From Candidatus Pelagisphaera phototrophica (GTDB lineage: Bacteria; Verrucomicrobiota; Verrucomicrobiia; Opitutales; Opitutaceae): a DNA stretch of 64,000 bases. The stretch spans positions 1,550,001-1,614,000 of the forward strand of contig NZ_CP076039.1 in assembly GCF_014529625.1 (NCBI RefSeq). The letters run 5' to 3'. A program made the position numbers and the translations under genes. Shown one piece after another: positions 9,620 through 19,513 of this stretch; positions within the stretch are counted from its first letter, which is position 1, and each line of letters starts with the position of its first letter. The notes beneath the pieces were generated by a model. The model was not told where the DNA came from. It worked only from the letters and a program-made list of their open reading frames with translations, and did not search any database.

Positions 9620-10279
9620 CTAGAAAGCCTTGTTTTGCAGACGTATGGCGAATTTCACCAGTTCGGATGGACTAGATAGCTGAAGCTTTGACTTGATGCG
9701 AGAGCGATGAGATTCGATCGTTTTGATGCTGATCTTCATTTGCTTAGCAATTTCTCGATTTTCCATCGATTGACTGATATGTTGAACGATTAGCAGTTCG
9801 CGGTCGGAAAGGCGTTCAAACCGGGATCGGCTTCTCTCAGCTTCATGTCCGCTCATCCGGTTCAGTATGAGGGCCCTCATTTTAGAGCTCAGATAGAGTC
9901 GACCCCTGGAAACATCATCAAGAGCCTGAATAAGCTCCTCTATGGGCGCAGTCTTCATCGAAAATCCTTGTGCGCCCGCGCGTAGGCATCGTTCCGCGAA
10001 TAAGGATTCATCGAGGGAGGTGACCACGAGTATTGAAGCGTGTGAGAACTTTCGTTTCAAATCCGTGAGGGATCTGATACCATTGGGCATAGCCGCGACG
10101 ATGTCTATAGCGATAACGTCAGGCGAAATGGACGAAGGCTCGACGTCATCTAATTTCGTAGCGAATCCCAGGAGATTAAACTGAGGGTATCGTTCTATTA
10201 GGGATTCCAGTCCTAGCCGACAAATCGGTTGCTCGTCGATGAAGAGGATTTTCTTTGGTGAGTTTGATTGTGGTTCCAC
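9620..10279 (-). CDS. NarL/FixJ-type response regulator (LuxR HTH), orphan
   Basis: 219 residues. Residues about 10-125 form a receiver domain with the acidic pair in ILFIDEQPICRLG, the probable phospho-acceptor Asp in VIAIDIVAAMPNG, the Ser/Thr position in VVTSLDES and the conserved Lys in GFSMKTAP. Residues about 150-215 form a LuxR-type helix-turn-helix (LSDRELLIVQHISQSMENRE, then KTIESHRSRIKSKL). It is a DNA-binding transcription regulator expected to be switched by a histidine kinase. None is encoded nearby, so its partner and targets are unknown. It is related to, but clearly diverged from, the regulator at 10544-11194. Confidence 0.88.
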   Translation of the reverse strand: MEPQSNSPKKILFIDEQPICRLGLESLIERYPQFNLLGFATKLDDVEPSSISPDVIAIDIVAAMPNGIRSLTDLKRKFSHASILVVTSLDESLFAERCLRAGAQGFSMKTAPIEELIQALDDVSRGRLYLSSKMRALILNRMSGHEAERSRSRFERLSDRELLIVQHISQSMENREIAKQMKISIKTIESHRSRIKSKLQLSSPSELVKFAIRLQNKAF

Positions 10280-10543
10280 GCTGCGTTTTGAGGGTTGCGT
10301 GGATCATAGTATTAAATGGGGGTCGCATCAATCGGGGCATAGCCGGTTTAGGGTAAGGGGTGAATCTGTCGACCGGGATATTTCTTCTCACAAGCCCCTT
10401 GAATAGAAGTGCTTAAGGTATGAGTAGTATCCTCTAAATCAACGAATGAGTAGATTGACGCCGCCGGTTAGAAGGCGACAACTTGCCTGTTATGCAGAAG
10501 AATCCAATAGCCATTTTCTAGACCGAAATCGGAACTAGCATAG

Positions 10544-11194
10544 CTACATGACCTGCTGGTCCACCCATTGAACAGAGAATTGGACAAGTTCGGTGGCATT
10601 TCGCAAACTCAGCTTTTCCTTAACGTGAGCACGATGTGATTCTATCGTTTTAACGCTCAAATGAAGGCTCTCTGCGACTTCCCGGCTGGAAAGACCTCGC
10701 CCAATCAGCTGGACCACTTCCAACTCCCTGTCGGTCAATCGATCGACGGGAGAAGTTGAAACGTTTCCGGGTCCATTAACGATTTGATGCAGAACTTGGT
10801 CGGCGACCGAAGGGCTCACATATATCTCCCCTTGGATGATTTTTCGAATCGCATCTATGACCTTGGAAGGAGACTCTTTCTTCATTACATAGGCCTTTGC
10901 ACCGGCTCTCAGGGCTCGCTGAGCGTAAATGGTTTCGTCATGCATGGAAAACACGAGGATGGGAATGTCGTCGTGAATGGCTTTAAGATTTTTTATAAGC
11001 TCAATACCGTTGGCACCCTTGAGCGAAATATCTACGATGATGGCGTCAGGATTGGCCTCTCCAACTCCCCTAATCGCGGCAGGTGAATCTTCAGCTTCAC
11101 CGCAAATTTCCATATCGGCCTCGCTGGCCACGATTTGGGACAAGCCTTGTCTTACTAGAGGATGGTCGTCGACGATGTAGATTCTAGTGGTCAT
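10544..11194 (-). CDS. NarL/FixJ-type response regulator (LuxR HTH), orphan
   Basis: 216 residues. The receiver domain has YIVDDHPLVRQGL (acidic pair), AIIVDISLKGANGIEL (phospho-acceptor Asp), VFSMHDE and AYVMKKESP (conserved Lys), so all switch residues are present. The C-terminal LuxR HTH has LTDRELEVVQLIGRGLSSRE and KTIESHRAHVKEKL. It is closer to the canonical NarL consensus than its neighbour at 9620. No histidine kinase is adjacent. A 264-bp spacer with no recognisable feature separates the two regulator genes. Confidence 0.9.
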   Translation of the reverse strand: MTTRIYIVDDHPLVRQGLSQIVASEADMEICGEAEDSPAAIRGVGEANPDAIIVDISLKGANGIELIKNLKAIHDDIPILVFSMHDETIYAQRALRAGAKAYVMKKESPSKVIDAIRKIIQGEIYVSPSVADQVLHQIVNGPGNVSTSPVDRLTDRELEVVQLIGRGLSSREVAESLHLSVKTIESHRAHVKEKLSLRNATELVQFSVQWVDQQVM

Positions 11195-11378
11195 TTTGCA
11201 GTTCTTTGTAATGGATTCTAGTAAAGTGACTAAGGCTGAGATTTACTTCAAGGCACAATGTTTTGAGGTATTTATTTTCGAAAGCGTTTTCCCTCGAATA
11301 ATATATTCGGATTCCGAAATACTTTCTTAAGCAGTGGTATGGATGTGGGACTCGGGTAATCGCTGCAATGTTTCCTAG

Positions 11379-12071
11379 TCAGATTTTGGCAAAAGCGGGC
11401 AATATGCCAATGAATCCCCCAAAAACGCCTCCCCATACGACCAGCCATCCTAGGTGTTCGCGAATTATCTTTTCTAAAATGGTTTTTACTTCCTGTGGTT
11501 TCAATTGATCGAGCTTCCCCCGGACGAGATTCTCAACTGTGGGACGAAAGGTCTCGAAATGCATATCGCTCTTGGTGAGATCGAGATCCTCGATAATCTG
11601 GACAAATCGGGCCGAAAACTCGACTTTGAATGGTTCTCTGAGCGGTTCGATAGCTTTAAGTCCGCCTACAAAGGCTAGCATGCTTCCGAATTTGGATTTT
11701 CCTATCACATCCAGAAAACCATCAAAAGCTCGGTCCATATCGACCACGGATTCGATTGTTTCAGAAGTGAACCCCTGATGAATTGCGGCATCGGCAAATT
11801 GCTTGAAGTTTTCCTCATTGAAAAAATTCTCCATTACCAGCGAATGTATGCTGCTTTTGAATTCTTGGAACCGAGCGACGATTACGCCAGAGCCGTAAAG
11901 CCCAGGCACCTTTTCGAAAAGCATATGAATCGCAAGCCAATTGGTGAGGGCGCCTGAAAGGGAAAACAGTCCCGCGCTGAGGACGAAGGGACGGAGGCTG
12001 CTTTCAGGCATTGCGTATCCAATAATACAGACAACGATTGCGACAGAATTAGTAGCTAGGCTTTTGTTCAT
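11379..12071 (-). CDS. DUF445-family membrane protein
   Basis: 230 residues. Two hydrophobic N-terminal helices (SVAIVVCIIGYAM; FVLSAGLFSLSGALTNWLAI) are followed by the family motif ALTNWLAIHMLFEKVPGLYGSGVI. A long soluble amphipathic region follows, with a C-terminal helix VVWGGVFGGFIGILPAF. This is the DUF445 (YheB/YjiN-like) arrangement. Proteins of this family are inner-membrane proteins without an established biochemical function. Nothing in the neighbourhood (regulators on one side, an esterase on the other) gives a role. Confidence 0.85.
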   Translation of the reverse strand: MNKSLATNSVAIVVCIIGYAMPESSLRPFVLSAGLFSLSGALTNWLAIHMLFEKVPGLYGSGVIVARFQEFKSSIHSLVMENFFNEENFKQFADAAIHQGFTSETIESVVDMDRAFDGFLDVIGKSKFGSMLAFVGGLKAIEPLREPFKVEFSARFVQIIEDLDLTKSDMHFETFRPTVENLVRGKLDQLKPQEVKTILEKIIREHLGWLVVWGGVFGGFIGILPAFAKI

Positions 12072-12130
12072 CGATTGATGGTAAGTAGAACGTTTTGGAG
12101 TTAGTGGTCGCGAAAGGAGTGAGATTAGCT

Positions 12131-12922
12131 TCAGACTGTTTTACGTTCGCCACTGTCAATGGGAAGCCATTCGATAACTCTCTTTATTTGTTCGTCCCAA
12201 TACTGCCATTCGTGACCACCGGGACTCTCCTCGTAGTGAAGGTCCAACCCTAATTCGTTTCCGTTCTTAAGAAAATGTTGATTGGATTGGTAGAGAAAGT
12301 CCTCCGTCCCGCAGCATTGGAAAAGGCGTAAAGGGAACTGTTTTTGCTGGTAGTAGCGTTTTGCTAAATAAAGCAGGTCATCTTCTGAGTTTACGATCTT
12401 CGAATTGTCTCCGAAAATAATGGGCCATTCGGGCAGAAGCGGGTCGGGGTCTTCAATCTGGGTTAGCGAAAGCGCTCCTGATAGACTTGCTGCGGCGGCG
12501 TATTGCTCGGGATGGGAGAGCGCCAGTTTGAAAGCGCCGTACCCACCCATGGAAAGCCCAGCGATGAATCGTTGGGATCGGTCTCGTGAAAGAGGAAAGA
12601 GGCGATTAGCTACCTCTGGGAGCTCTTGGGAAAAGAAATCAAAGTACCGGTAGCCATAACGCATATTCGTGTAAAAACTGCGTCCAGCGTCAGGCATGAC
12701 AACTGCAAGCCCTTTTTCATAAGCGTAACGTTCGACTGAGGAGTAGCGCGACCAGGCGGAATAGTTAGAGTGCAATCCGTGCAGTAAAAACAGTACCGGA
12801 TATTGCTCAGGCATCTCTCGAGGAGGTTCCTGGCCGGACTCATCACGCAAAGGAATGACTGCATTGAGCGATGCTCGCGTTCCGAGAATCTCTGAGTAGA
12901 AATCGCACTGAATGAATGCCAT
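12131..12922 (-). CDS. alpha/beta-hydrolase esterase (EstA / S-formylglutathione hydrolase-like)
   Basis: 263 residues, esterase-D family. VLFLLHGLHSNYSAWSRYS forms the oxyanion region. The nucleophile serine is in FIAGLSMGGYGAF (GLSMG), the acid is probably in CCGTEDFLY, and the catalytic histidine is in SPGGHEWQYWDEQI. There is no signal peptide, so it is cytoplasmic. Family members hydrolyse short acyl esters, including tributyrin and S-formylglutathione. No formaldehyde-detoxification gene is nearby, so I leave the substrate open. It lies 56 bp upstream of gcvP's stop, on the same strand after gcvP, and could be co-transcribed with it. Confidence 0.85.
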   Translation of the reverse strand: MAFIQCDFYSEILGTRASLNAVIPLRDESGQEPPREMPEQYPVLFLLHGLHSNYSAWSRYSSVERYAYEKGLAVVMPDAGRSFYTNMRYGYRYFDFFSQELPEVANRLFPLSRDRSQRFIAGLSMGGYGAFKLALSHPEQYAAAASLSGALSLTQIEDPDPLLPEWPIIFGDNSKIVNSEDDLLYLAKRYYQQKQFPLRLFQCCGTEDFLYQSNQHFLKNGNELGLDLHYEESPGGHEWQYWDEQIKRVIEWLPIDSGERKTV

Positions 12923-12978
12923 AGATATATTCTTATTGTGTCAGATAAAAAGGTCTTGAAAATTTGGATGTCAGTGAA

Positions 12979-15873
12979 TCAATCACTTTCGTATTCAAAC
13001 ATGGGCACACAAGAGCAGACTAGATTCCGATCGCCGTAGACGTTGTCGACTCGCCCAACCGTTGGCCAATATTTGCAGTTTCTAGTCCAAGTCGTAGGGA
13101 AAGCCGCCAATTCTCTGCCATAGGGTGAACTCCAGTTGTCGGATACAACTCGACTACTGGTGTGAGGCGCGTTTTTGAGAGGGTTATCGTCTTGTGGCCA
13201 ATCGCCGTTAGCAATTCGTTCCATCTCTGACTTGATAGATATGAGTGCGTCGCAAAGTCGATCGAGCTCATCTCTGCATTCGCTTTCGGTTGGCTCAATC
13301 ATCATGGTCCCCGGAACGGGCCAGGACATTGTCGGTGCGTGGAATCCGTAGTCCATCAGTCGTTTGGCGACATCCTCAACTTCGATTCCGGCAAGCCCCT
13401 TCCACTGTCTGAAGTCTATAATGAATTCATGGGCAACGAGGCCATTTTCGCTCCGGTAAACGATTGGAAAATGTGCCTCCAGTCGCTTAGCCATGTAGTT
13501 GGCATTTAAGATCGCAATCTTAGTGGCTTGGGTGAGTCCGCTGCTTCCCATCATCCGAATGTACGCCCAGGATATCGGTAATATGCCGGCGCTTCCATAG
13601 GGCGCTGCGGAAATCGCTCCGATGGGCTTTTCTCCTCCCACTTGCGAGTTGAGGCTGTGCCCAGGAAGAAATGGCTTGAGGTGCTCCGCTACTCCAATCG
13701 GTCCCACTCCAGGTCCTCCGCCTCCATGGGGAATGCAAAATGTCTTGTGCAGGTTTAGGTGGCAGACATCGGCTCCAATAAATCCCGGACTAGTGAGGCC
13801 GCATTGGGCGTTCATGTTCGCTCCGTCCATATAGACCTGTCCGCCATTGTTATGAATAATTTGGCAAATTTCCTGTATAGAGGATTCAAATACGCCATGG
13901 GTGGATGGGTAAGTGATCATCAATGCCGCCAAGTTTTCGCGGTGCAGTTCGGCCTTTTTCTCTAAATCCTCCACATTAATGTTGCCTAAGTCATCACAGC
14001 TAACCGGCACGACTTTCATGCCAGCCATGACAGCGCTCGCTGGATTGGTGCCGTGAGCTGAATTGGGGATTAAGCAAACATCTCGGTTGGTATGTCCCTG
14101 GCTTTGATGAAACTCTCTGATGACGAGCAGTCCTGCGTATTCACCTTGTGATCCCGCGTTGGGCTGAATGGAAACTGCGGCGAAATCTGTTATTCTAGCC
14201 AGCCAGGTTTCAAGCTGATTGATGAGCTCAATGTATCCAGTTGTCTGATGAGAGGGAGCGAATGGATGTACGTTGCTAAACTCGGGCCAAGTGACCGGTT
14301 GCATTTCGGCGGCAGCGTTTAGCTTCATCGTACATGAACCGAGCGGGATCATTGAAGTCGTCAAAGACAAGTCTTTGCTCTCGAGCCGTTTTAGGTACCG
14401 AAGAAGTTCCGTTTCCGTCTGGTACTTGTTGAACACTTCGTGCTCGAGGAAGGGGGAGGCACGTTCGAGCGAGGGTGTTATAGAATCTGTAAGGGAGGAA
14501 GCGGCGGTTTCGAAAATATCAACCGTAAGCGAGCGAACGGGATCGAAGGCTTTGAGAACCGATACTGCTTCGTCGACCGAGACCGTTTCGTCAAAGGAAA
14601 GACCAATGGTATCATTGCTGACTTTTCTTACATTAAACCCGCAATTCTCGATGGATTGCATAACATCGTCCGTTTTTGCTTGAGGGGATTGTATCGTGAT
14701 TGTGTCAAAACGTTCGCCATCTGCAATTAAGAATCCCCATTCTTTCAGTAGGTGAATGGATGTGAGCGTTATTTTGCGAATACGTTCGGCAATCGCCTTC
14801 AGTCCTGTGGGACCATGATAGATGCCGTATGCGGCTGCGATGTTCGCTAGAAGGACTTGAGCAGTGCAAATGTTGCTAGTCGCCTTGTCCCTGCGAATAT
14901 GTTGTTCTCGCGTTTGCAAGGCTAGCCGAAGGGCGGGGTTCCCGTTTGAGTCCTTGGATACGCCAATGATACGACCAGGAATTTTTCGTTTATGGGCTTC
15001 TTTGGTAGCAAAGAATGCCGCATGCGGCCCGCCAAAACCCATTGGTATTCCAAAACGTTGGGCAGACCCGACAGCAATGTCAGCCCCGAATTCTCCGGGA
15101 GGTTTTAGCAAGGTAAGCGAAAGAAGGTCGCAGCACGCAATAACTAGGGCTTTGTTCTTGCTGGCTCTCATGGCCAGCTTTGAAAAGTCCTCGGCAATTC
15201 CAAATGTATCTGGATACTGGATTATAATCGCGAATGCATCATTCAGTTCGATCTGACTGCTGAGGTCGACCACTTGGGTGGCAATGCCAAGTGGTTCAGC
15301 TCTCGTTTGCACGACCTCAATCGTTTGAGGATGGCATGAGGACGAAATGAGCACTGCCTTCTTTTTGGGTCGACCATTGAGCCCGTACGCCATCGTCATC
15401 GCTTCCGCTGCAGCAGTGCCTTCGTCCAAAAGGGAGGCATTGGCGATGTCCATTCCGGTAAGGTCTGAGACCATTGTCTGGAAATTCAAAAGCGCTTCCA
15501 TTCGGCCTTGGGAAATCTCGGCCTGGTAAGGAGTGTATTGTGTATACCAGCCTGGGTTTTCCAGGATGTTTCTTAGGATAGGAGGGGGTGTGATCGTATT
15601 AGAATATCCAAGACCAATGAGCGATTTGATGGAGGAGTTTTTGGAGGCGATCGTTCTGATTTCAGCGAGCATGTCATGCTCACCAGCTGGGCTGGGCAGG
15701 CCGTCGATTCCTGAGATCCGGATGTTTGAAGGAACCGTTTGATTGATAAGCGAATCGAGCGAATCGAACCCGAGCGTTTGGACCATTTTTAAAGCTTCGT
15801 TATCGGTGATCCCGATGTGGCGACGTAGGAAGGTATCCTTCTTTTCCAGCTCTTGACTGGATGGGTTGATCAT
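12979..15873 (-). CDS. gcvP: glycine dehydrogenase (decarboxylating), P-protein
   Basis: 964 residues from the ATG at 15873, close to the single-chain P-protein length. [12 protein letters not shown] is the conserved N-terminus. [17 protein letters not shown] and the PLP-lysine motif [18 protein letters not shown] are in the C-terminal half. The tail with [20 protein letters not shown] is diagnostic. It decarboxylates glycine and loads the aminomethyl group onto the lipoyl arm of GcvH. gcvT and gcvH are not adjacent, and no glycine-riboswitch-like sequence was recognisable upstream. The frame stays open to 16095, adding about 74 residues without family counterpart that overlap the divergent nth promoter region. 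An ATG at 15900 is an alternative start. Confidence 0.95.
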   Translation of the reverse strand: MINPSSQELEKKDTFLRRHIGITDNEALKMVQTLGFDSLDSLINQTVPSNIRISGIDGLPSPAGEHDMLAEIRTIASKNSSIKSLIGLGYSNTITPPPILRNILENPGWYTQYTPYQAEISQGRMEALLNFQTMVSDLTGMDIANASLLDEGTAAAEAMTMAYGLNGRPKKKAVLISSSCHPQTIEVVQTRAEPLGIATQVVDLSSQIELNDAFAIIIQYPDTFGIAEDFSKLAMRASKNKALVIACCDLLSLTLLKPPGEFGADIAVGSAQRFGIPMGFGGPHAAFFATKEAHKRKIPGRIIGVSKDSNGNPALRLALQTREQHIRRDKATSNICTAQVLLANIAAAYGIYHGPTGLKAIAERIRKITLTSIHLLKEWGFLIADGERFDTITIQSPQAKTDDVMQSIENCGFNVRKVSNDTIGLSFDETVSVDEAVSVLKAFDPVRSLTVDIFETAASSLTDSITPSLERASPFLEHEVFNKYQTETELLRYLKRLESKDLSLTTSMIPLGSCTMKLNAAAEMQPVTWPEFSNVHPFAPSHQTTGYIELINQLETWLARITDFAAVSIQPNAGSQGEYAGLLVIREFHQSQGHTNRDVCLIPNSAHGTNPASAVMAGMKVVPVSCDDLGNINVEDLEKKAELHRENLAALMITYPSTHGVFESSIQEICQIIHNNGGQVYMDGANMNAQCGLTSPGFIGADVCHLNLHKTFCIPHGGGGPGVGPIGVAEHLKPFLPGHSLNSQVGGEKPIGAISAAPYGSAGILPISWAYIRMMGSSGLTQATKIAILNANYMAKRLEAHFPIVYRSENGLVAHEFIIDFRQWKGLAGIEVEDVAKRLMDYGFHAPTMSWPVPGTMMIEPTESECRDELDRLCDALISIKSEMERIANGDWPQDDNPLKNAPHTSSRVVSDNWSSPYGRELAAFPTTWTRNCKYWPTVGRVDNVYGDRNLVCSCVPMFEYESD

Positions 15874-16142
15874 GGCGGAAGTCTTCTGCATCAGTGGCAT
15901 GTAGCGCAGAGTAGGACGGCGGAAAGGCAAATCAATATGAAATGTGGAATAGATATTTTCGGGGCGCTTTTGAATGGATGGAAATCCGTTCGCAGGGCTA
16001 GCGTTCGCGCTATGCCGCAGAGAATCTAGCCAAGAGGGTGACCAACAAGGTGTAGGGCAAGCGCTCGCCATTTCTGAGGGGAGACCAATCAACATCTAAA
16101 AAGCCGTTGCGTGATTCCTGTTTGTTGGCAGTAACGTCAGCT

Positions 16143-16793
16143 ATGCTGAAAAAAGAGAGAGCTGCTATTGTGGATAGGGAATTGGATCGGCTTTATCCGG
16201 ATCCGCCAATTCCTCTCGACCACAAGGATCCGTACACGTTGCTGGTAGCGGTACTGCTTTCTGCGCAGTGCACGGATCTTCGGGTAAATAAGACGACCCC
16301 AGCTCTATGGAAACTGGCAGACAATCCGGTGGATATGGCAAAGGTGGAGGCGGAAGCGATTCGGGAAATCATTAGACCTTGCGGATTGTCTCCCCGAAAG
16401 TCTCAGGCGATAAGGGATCTTTCTCAGATACTGGTCGATAAGTTCGATAGCGAAGTGCCGGCTTGTTTCGATGACTTGGAAGCACTACCCGGAGTCGGCC
16501 ATAAGACCGCCTCGGTCGTCATGTCCCAAGCATTTGGTCACCCGGCGTTTCCGGTGGATACGCATATCCATCGACTGGCCCAGCGTTGGGGGCTTACGAA
16601 GGGACGAAACGTTGATCAGACAGAAAGGGACTTAAAAGCCCTTTTCCCGATTGACCGTTGGAACGCGTTGCATTTGCAGATTATCTATTACGGACGGGAG
16701 CATTGTACTGCAAGAGGGTGCGACGGGAAGGTTTGCCCTTTGTGCAGGACCTTCTATCCCAACCGGAAAACGGCGGTCAAAACACGGAAATAA
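16143..16793 (+). CDS. nth: endonuclease III
   Basis: 216 residues from the ATG at 16143; a TTG at 16107 would add 12. AVLLSAQCTD is the family N-terminal motif. LPGVGHKTASVV is the helix-hairpin-helix with the catalytic lysine, and FPVDTHIHRLAQR carries the catalytic aspartate. It is a bifunctional glycosylase/AP lyase for oxidised pyrimidines. The C-terminal [4Fe-4S] loop is unusual: the four cysteines in HCTARGCDGKVCPLC are spaced x4-x4-x2, not the classical x6-x2-x5, so cluster ligation may differ. It is divergent from gcvP, with 269 bp between the chosen starts. Confidence 0.92.
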   Translation: MLKKERAAIVDRELDRLYPDPPIPLDHKDPYTLLVAVLLSAQCTDLRVNKTTPALWKLADNPVDMAKVEAEAIREIIRPCGLSPRKSQAIRDLSQILVDKFDSEVPACFDDLEALPGVGHKTASVVMSQAFGHPAFPVDTHIHRLAQRWGLTKGRNVDQTERDLKALFPIDRWNALHLQIIYYGREHCTARGCDGKVCPLCRTFYPNRKTAVKTRK

Positions 16794-16828
16794 AAAAGCT
16801 CCCCAACCGATGAAAGGTGGAGGAGCTT
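16792..16828 (-). terminator. intrinsic terminator after the pseudopilin gene
   Basis: On the reverse strand, arms AAGCTCC and GGAGCTT enclose about 19 bases and are followed by TTTTTA. It sits 23 bp past the pseudopilin stop and overlaps the end of nth, so it separates the two convergent genes. An alternative pairing CCCCAA/TTGGGG is possible on the same stretch. Confidence 0.65.
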
Positions 16829-16850
16829 GGGGGAAAGTATTTTTATGGAA

Positions 16851-17600
16851 TCATTCAGAGCTTGTCGGAAGTGTTGGATTCGTTGCGATAGATACCGTTC
16901 CAGGAGATTGAAGTCCAGGCACAGATACGAAGGCCTCGTTTAAATTGTTTGCAGTAGATCCAACACCATTTACGAGATTCCCATCTAGTGTTTCGTACCA
17001 TGAAACGTTACCACCTACGAAAGCAATATGGCCACCATCGATGCCATAAATATCGTTTGTTCCCCATAGAGGTGCTGAGCTATCTTCCATTCGGGAGAAG
17101 GCTAAAGGGGTGGTGGATGGGGAAGCTGTCGTAAGATTCAATGCATACTCGTAAGAGACAGTTTCCCCGGTCAAAGCTGTGTTAAGAGTAACAGACCCCA
17201 TGGCTCCAGTAAGTGCCGGAACAGGTCCATTCAACTGAACTGCTGCTCCATCACTGTCACTTACCCATGTATTTAATTCGTTCAGGCCCGCACCGGCTGC
17301 TAAAGTGGCAATAACGTCGTCAAGATCGCCTGAGCCGCCAGTTGTTAATACTCTTCCATTTGAGTCTACACTGCTGTTTTGGCTCACAAATCGCTCGCTG
17401 TTCTGGCTAGCGAACAAAAGAGAGGCGTTGATAATTTGTCGCAGATTGTTGAGGTCCTTGGTCTTCCTAGCTGTTTCACGCATTTGTGTAACCGTCGGGA
17501 CTAGAATTGCGGACAGAATCGCGATGATCGCAATTACGGTGAGAACCTCGATTAAGGTGAAACCTTCCGAGCGATTGAGCGTTGAGTTACGGTTCTTCAT
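16851..17600 (-). CDS. prepilin-type N-terminal cleavage/methylation protein (pseudopilin)
   Basis: 249 residues. A short basic leader is followed by the type III signal [20 protein letters not shown], where prepilin peptidase cuts after Gly and the Glu at +5 is present. The helix continues into [20 protein letters not shown]. The rest is a Ser/Thr/Gly-rich globular domain with [19 protein letters not shown] near the end, a motif common in verrucomicrobial and planctomycete pseudopilins. It is probably assembled into a type II secretion pseudopilus or related structure. The only other machinery gene seen is the GspE/PilB ATPase at 29217. Confidence 0.88.
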   Translation of the reverse strand: MKNRNSTLNRSEGFTLIEVLTVIAIIAILSAILVPTVTQMRETARKTKDLNNLRQIINASLLFASQNSERFVSQNSSVDSNGRVLTTGGSGDLDDVIATLAAGAGLNELNTWVSDSDGAAVQLNGPVPALTGAMGSVTLNTALTGETVSYEYALNLTTASPSTTPLAFSRMEDSSAPLWGTNDIYGIDGGHIAFVGGNVSWYETLDGNLVNGVGSTANNLNEAFVSVPGLQSPGTVSIATNPTLPTSSE

Positions 17601-17871
17601 TTAGGAAATTTAGCTGAGCTTTGTTGGTTGATTCAATCTTGGAGCAACTACGGAACAATTACAAGGTCAGGCCGAACGGGCAATAGTTCAAGTAAGATTG
17701 AGTGAATTTACACCTTAACCGGATTGGTAGTAGGATTGGGTCGGATGTTTTTCTTAGGGGTCTCTAGTGGATTCCCTGATGTTGGCCGTAAAATGAGTGT
17801 GCCCAAAGCATTTCTCTCTATCGGTCAGAATTTCTTTGCAAGCGGGACTTGAACTACCAGATATAGGGCGG

Positions 17872-18741
17872 ATGAAAGTTTTTCTGGATGGAGCCTTTGT
17901 TGATAAAGACGACGCAAAAATATCGGTATTCGATCATGGCCTCCTTTATGGAGACGGCATTTTTGAAGGAATTCGCGTTTACCGGAAGTGCATTTACCGT
18001 CTAGACGAGCACCTTGAACGGCTTTGGTATTCCGCCAAAGACATTTTGCTGAACATCCCCATGGCTCCTGAGGCACTGTCGAAGGCGATTTGTGAGTCTT
18101 GCAAAATAAATGGTATCGAGGATGGCTACATCCGGTTGCTAGTGACTCGCGGAAAAGGGGATCTTGGGCTTTCGCCCGCTTCCTGCTCAAACGCGTCAGT
18201 CATCATCATTGCGGATACGATCCGGCTCTACCCTGAGGATCATTATAAAGTAGGGCTTTCAATCGTAACGGTGCCTACGCGTCGGTCGGGTCCAGCTGCC
18301 TTGAATCCTGCCATAAAATCACTTAACTATTTGAACAATATACTGGCGAAAATGGAAGCGGCCCAACACGGAGCGTTGGAGGCTATTATGTTGAACGACC
18401 AAGGTTACGTGGCCGAGTGTACGGGTGACAATGTTTTCATCATTCACAAAGGTACGCTCTATACGCCGGATGTATCGAACGGGGCATTGAGGGGAATTAC
18501 GCGGAGTGCCGTTATCGAACTGGCAGAAAAAGCGAACATTCCGGTCAAGGAATGCAACTTGACCCGCCATGAAATATGGAATGCGGACGAGTGCTTTTTG
18601 ACGGGTACCGCAGCGGAGCTAATCCCAGTAGTCAATTTGGATGGCCGCGTAATTGGGACAGGCAATCCGGGCCCAGTGACTCAAAGCTTGCATGCGGCGT
18701 TTCATGAGGAGGTTTCAACTCGGGGCACGATGCTCGAGTAA
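17872..18741 (+). CDS. ilvE: branched-chain amino acid aminotransferase (class IV)
   Basis: 289 residues from the ATG at 17872. The GTG at 17797 adds 25 residues that match nothing in the family. It is a class IV PLP aminotransferase: SVFDHGLLYGDGIFEGIRVY at the N-terminus, the cofactor lysine in NPAIKSLNYLNNILAKMEA, and ECTGDNVFIIHKG and ALRGITRSAVIELA further on. It transfers amino groups between branched-chain amino acids and 2-oxoglutarate. D-amino acid aminotransferase and aminodeoxychorismate lyase share the fold, but EGIRVY and the SLNYLNN motif favour IlvE. It is divergent from the pseudopilin across about 270 bp in which I see no other feature. Confidence 0.9.
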   Translation: MKVFLDGAFVDKDDAKISVFDHGLLYGDGIFEGIRVYRKCIYRLDEHLERLWYSAKDILLNIPMAPEALSKAICESCKINGIEDGYIRLLVTRGKGDLGLSPASCSNASVIIIADTIRLYPEDHYKVGLSIVTVPTRRSGPAALNPAIKSLNYLNNILAKMEAAQHGALEAIMLNDQGYVAECTGDNVFIIHKGTLYTPDVSNGALRGITRSAVIELAEKANIPVKECNLTRHEIWNADECFLTGTAAELIPVVNLDGRVIGTGNPGPVTQSLHAAFHEEVSTRGTMLE

Positions 18742-18812
18742 TTTGAAATGCTTCGGAGGGCGGGAAAAAATTGCCTTTTGGGGTAGGCGTAACTTTAACT
18801 CTTGAACATTAG

Positions 18813-18830
18813 CGTCAAAAAAGGATCAAA
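18813..18830 (+). promoter_or_regulatory. CtsR-box-like direct repeat upstream of mcsA
   Basis: Two direct heptads, CGTCAAA and GATCAAA, are separated by 4 bases, 160 bp in front of the mcsA start. The known CtsR operator of Firmicutes is two RGTCAAA heptads separated by 3 bases, so this is an imperfect match. No ctsR gene is in the operon. Possibly a degenerate heat-shock operator, possibly chance. Confidence 0.3.
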
Positions 18831-18989
18831 AGCTTGGGGCAGGGCAGCTCGAAATTGCCTTGTTTGGGGCTTTCTCGTTAACGAATTTTCATTCGATGTA
18901 ATTGTTGGCGCGTCTCGTGCGTTGGGATTTGTATCAACGTGGGCGTTTTATCGTTGGATTTTAAGGACAAACTAAGGTACCAATATTAT

Positions 18990-19508
18990 ATGGCCAAATC
19001 TTTGAAATGTGATCTTTGTGACAAGTCTGCAACGGTGCATCTGACGCAGATTCTCAATAACCAGATTCACAAGATAGATCTTTGCGAATCGTGTGCTGAA
19101 TCGAAGGGCATAACGGATCCAAACGGATACTCTCTGGCGGATCTCCTAGTCAAGCCAGGTGAGGAAAGCGAGAGCTTGTCGGAAGTGTTGGATTCGTTCG
19201 AAGAATGCCCGGAATGCGGATACACGCAGAAGGAGTTCAAGAAAACCGGCCGTTTGGGGTGCGAGCACTGCTACGAGACCTTTGGGCCTCTTCTTTCGTC
19301 CGCCCTAGCGGGGATGCACCGAGGGGACAAGCACAAGGGCAAGGTGCCTGGGCGTGCGGTCGAGCGTAAAAGCTTCGAAGACCGAGTTAGCACTTTAGAA
19401 AGTGATTTAGAAGAGGCGATTCAAAAGGAGCATTACGAGGAGGCGGCTCGATACAGGGATCAAATCCTTGAATTGAAAAAGGCCAAGAAAGCGGAGGAAA
19501 CCGCTTAG
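18990..19508 (+). CDS. mcsA: McsA, zinc-finger activator of protein-arginine kinase
   Basis: 172 residues from the ATG at 18990. Four CxxC pairs (LKCDLCDKS, LCESCAES, ECPECGYT, GCEHCYETF) form two zinc-binding units. A C-terminal UVR domain (residues about 130-165, DLEEAIQKEHYEEAARYRDQ) follows. This is the McsA layout; in Bacillus McsA binds and activates the kinase McsB. The stop is 5 bp before mcsB, and clpC follows 6 bp after that, so the three form one operon. The ctsR gene that heads the Firmicute operon is absent. Confidence 0.93.
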   Translation: MAKSLKCDLCDKSATVHLTQILNNQIHKIDLCESCAESKGITDPNGYSLADLLVKPGEESESLSEVLDSFEECPECGYTQKEFKKTGRLGCEHCYETFGPLLSSALAGMHRGDKHKGKVPGRAVERKSFEDRVSTLESDLEEAIQKEHYEEAARYRDQILELKKAKKAEETA

Positions 19509-19513
19509 GCACT

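Noticed and set aside
12979-16095. Full 1038-residue frame for gcvP with a 74-residue N-terminal extension
   Set aside because: The extra residues match no P-protein and overlap the divergent nth leader. The ATG at 15873 gives the conserved N-terminus.
15874-16142. Glycine riboswitch in front of gcvP
   Set aside because: I looked for the paired glycine aptamer motifs on the reverse strand and did not find a convincing match.
18742-18989. CIRCE operator (HrcA site) upstream of mcsA
   Set aside because: No TTAGCACTC...GAGTGCTAA-type palindrome is present; only the imperfect CtsR-like heptads were seen.
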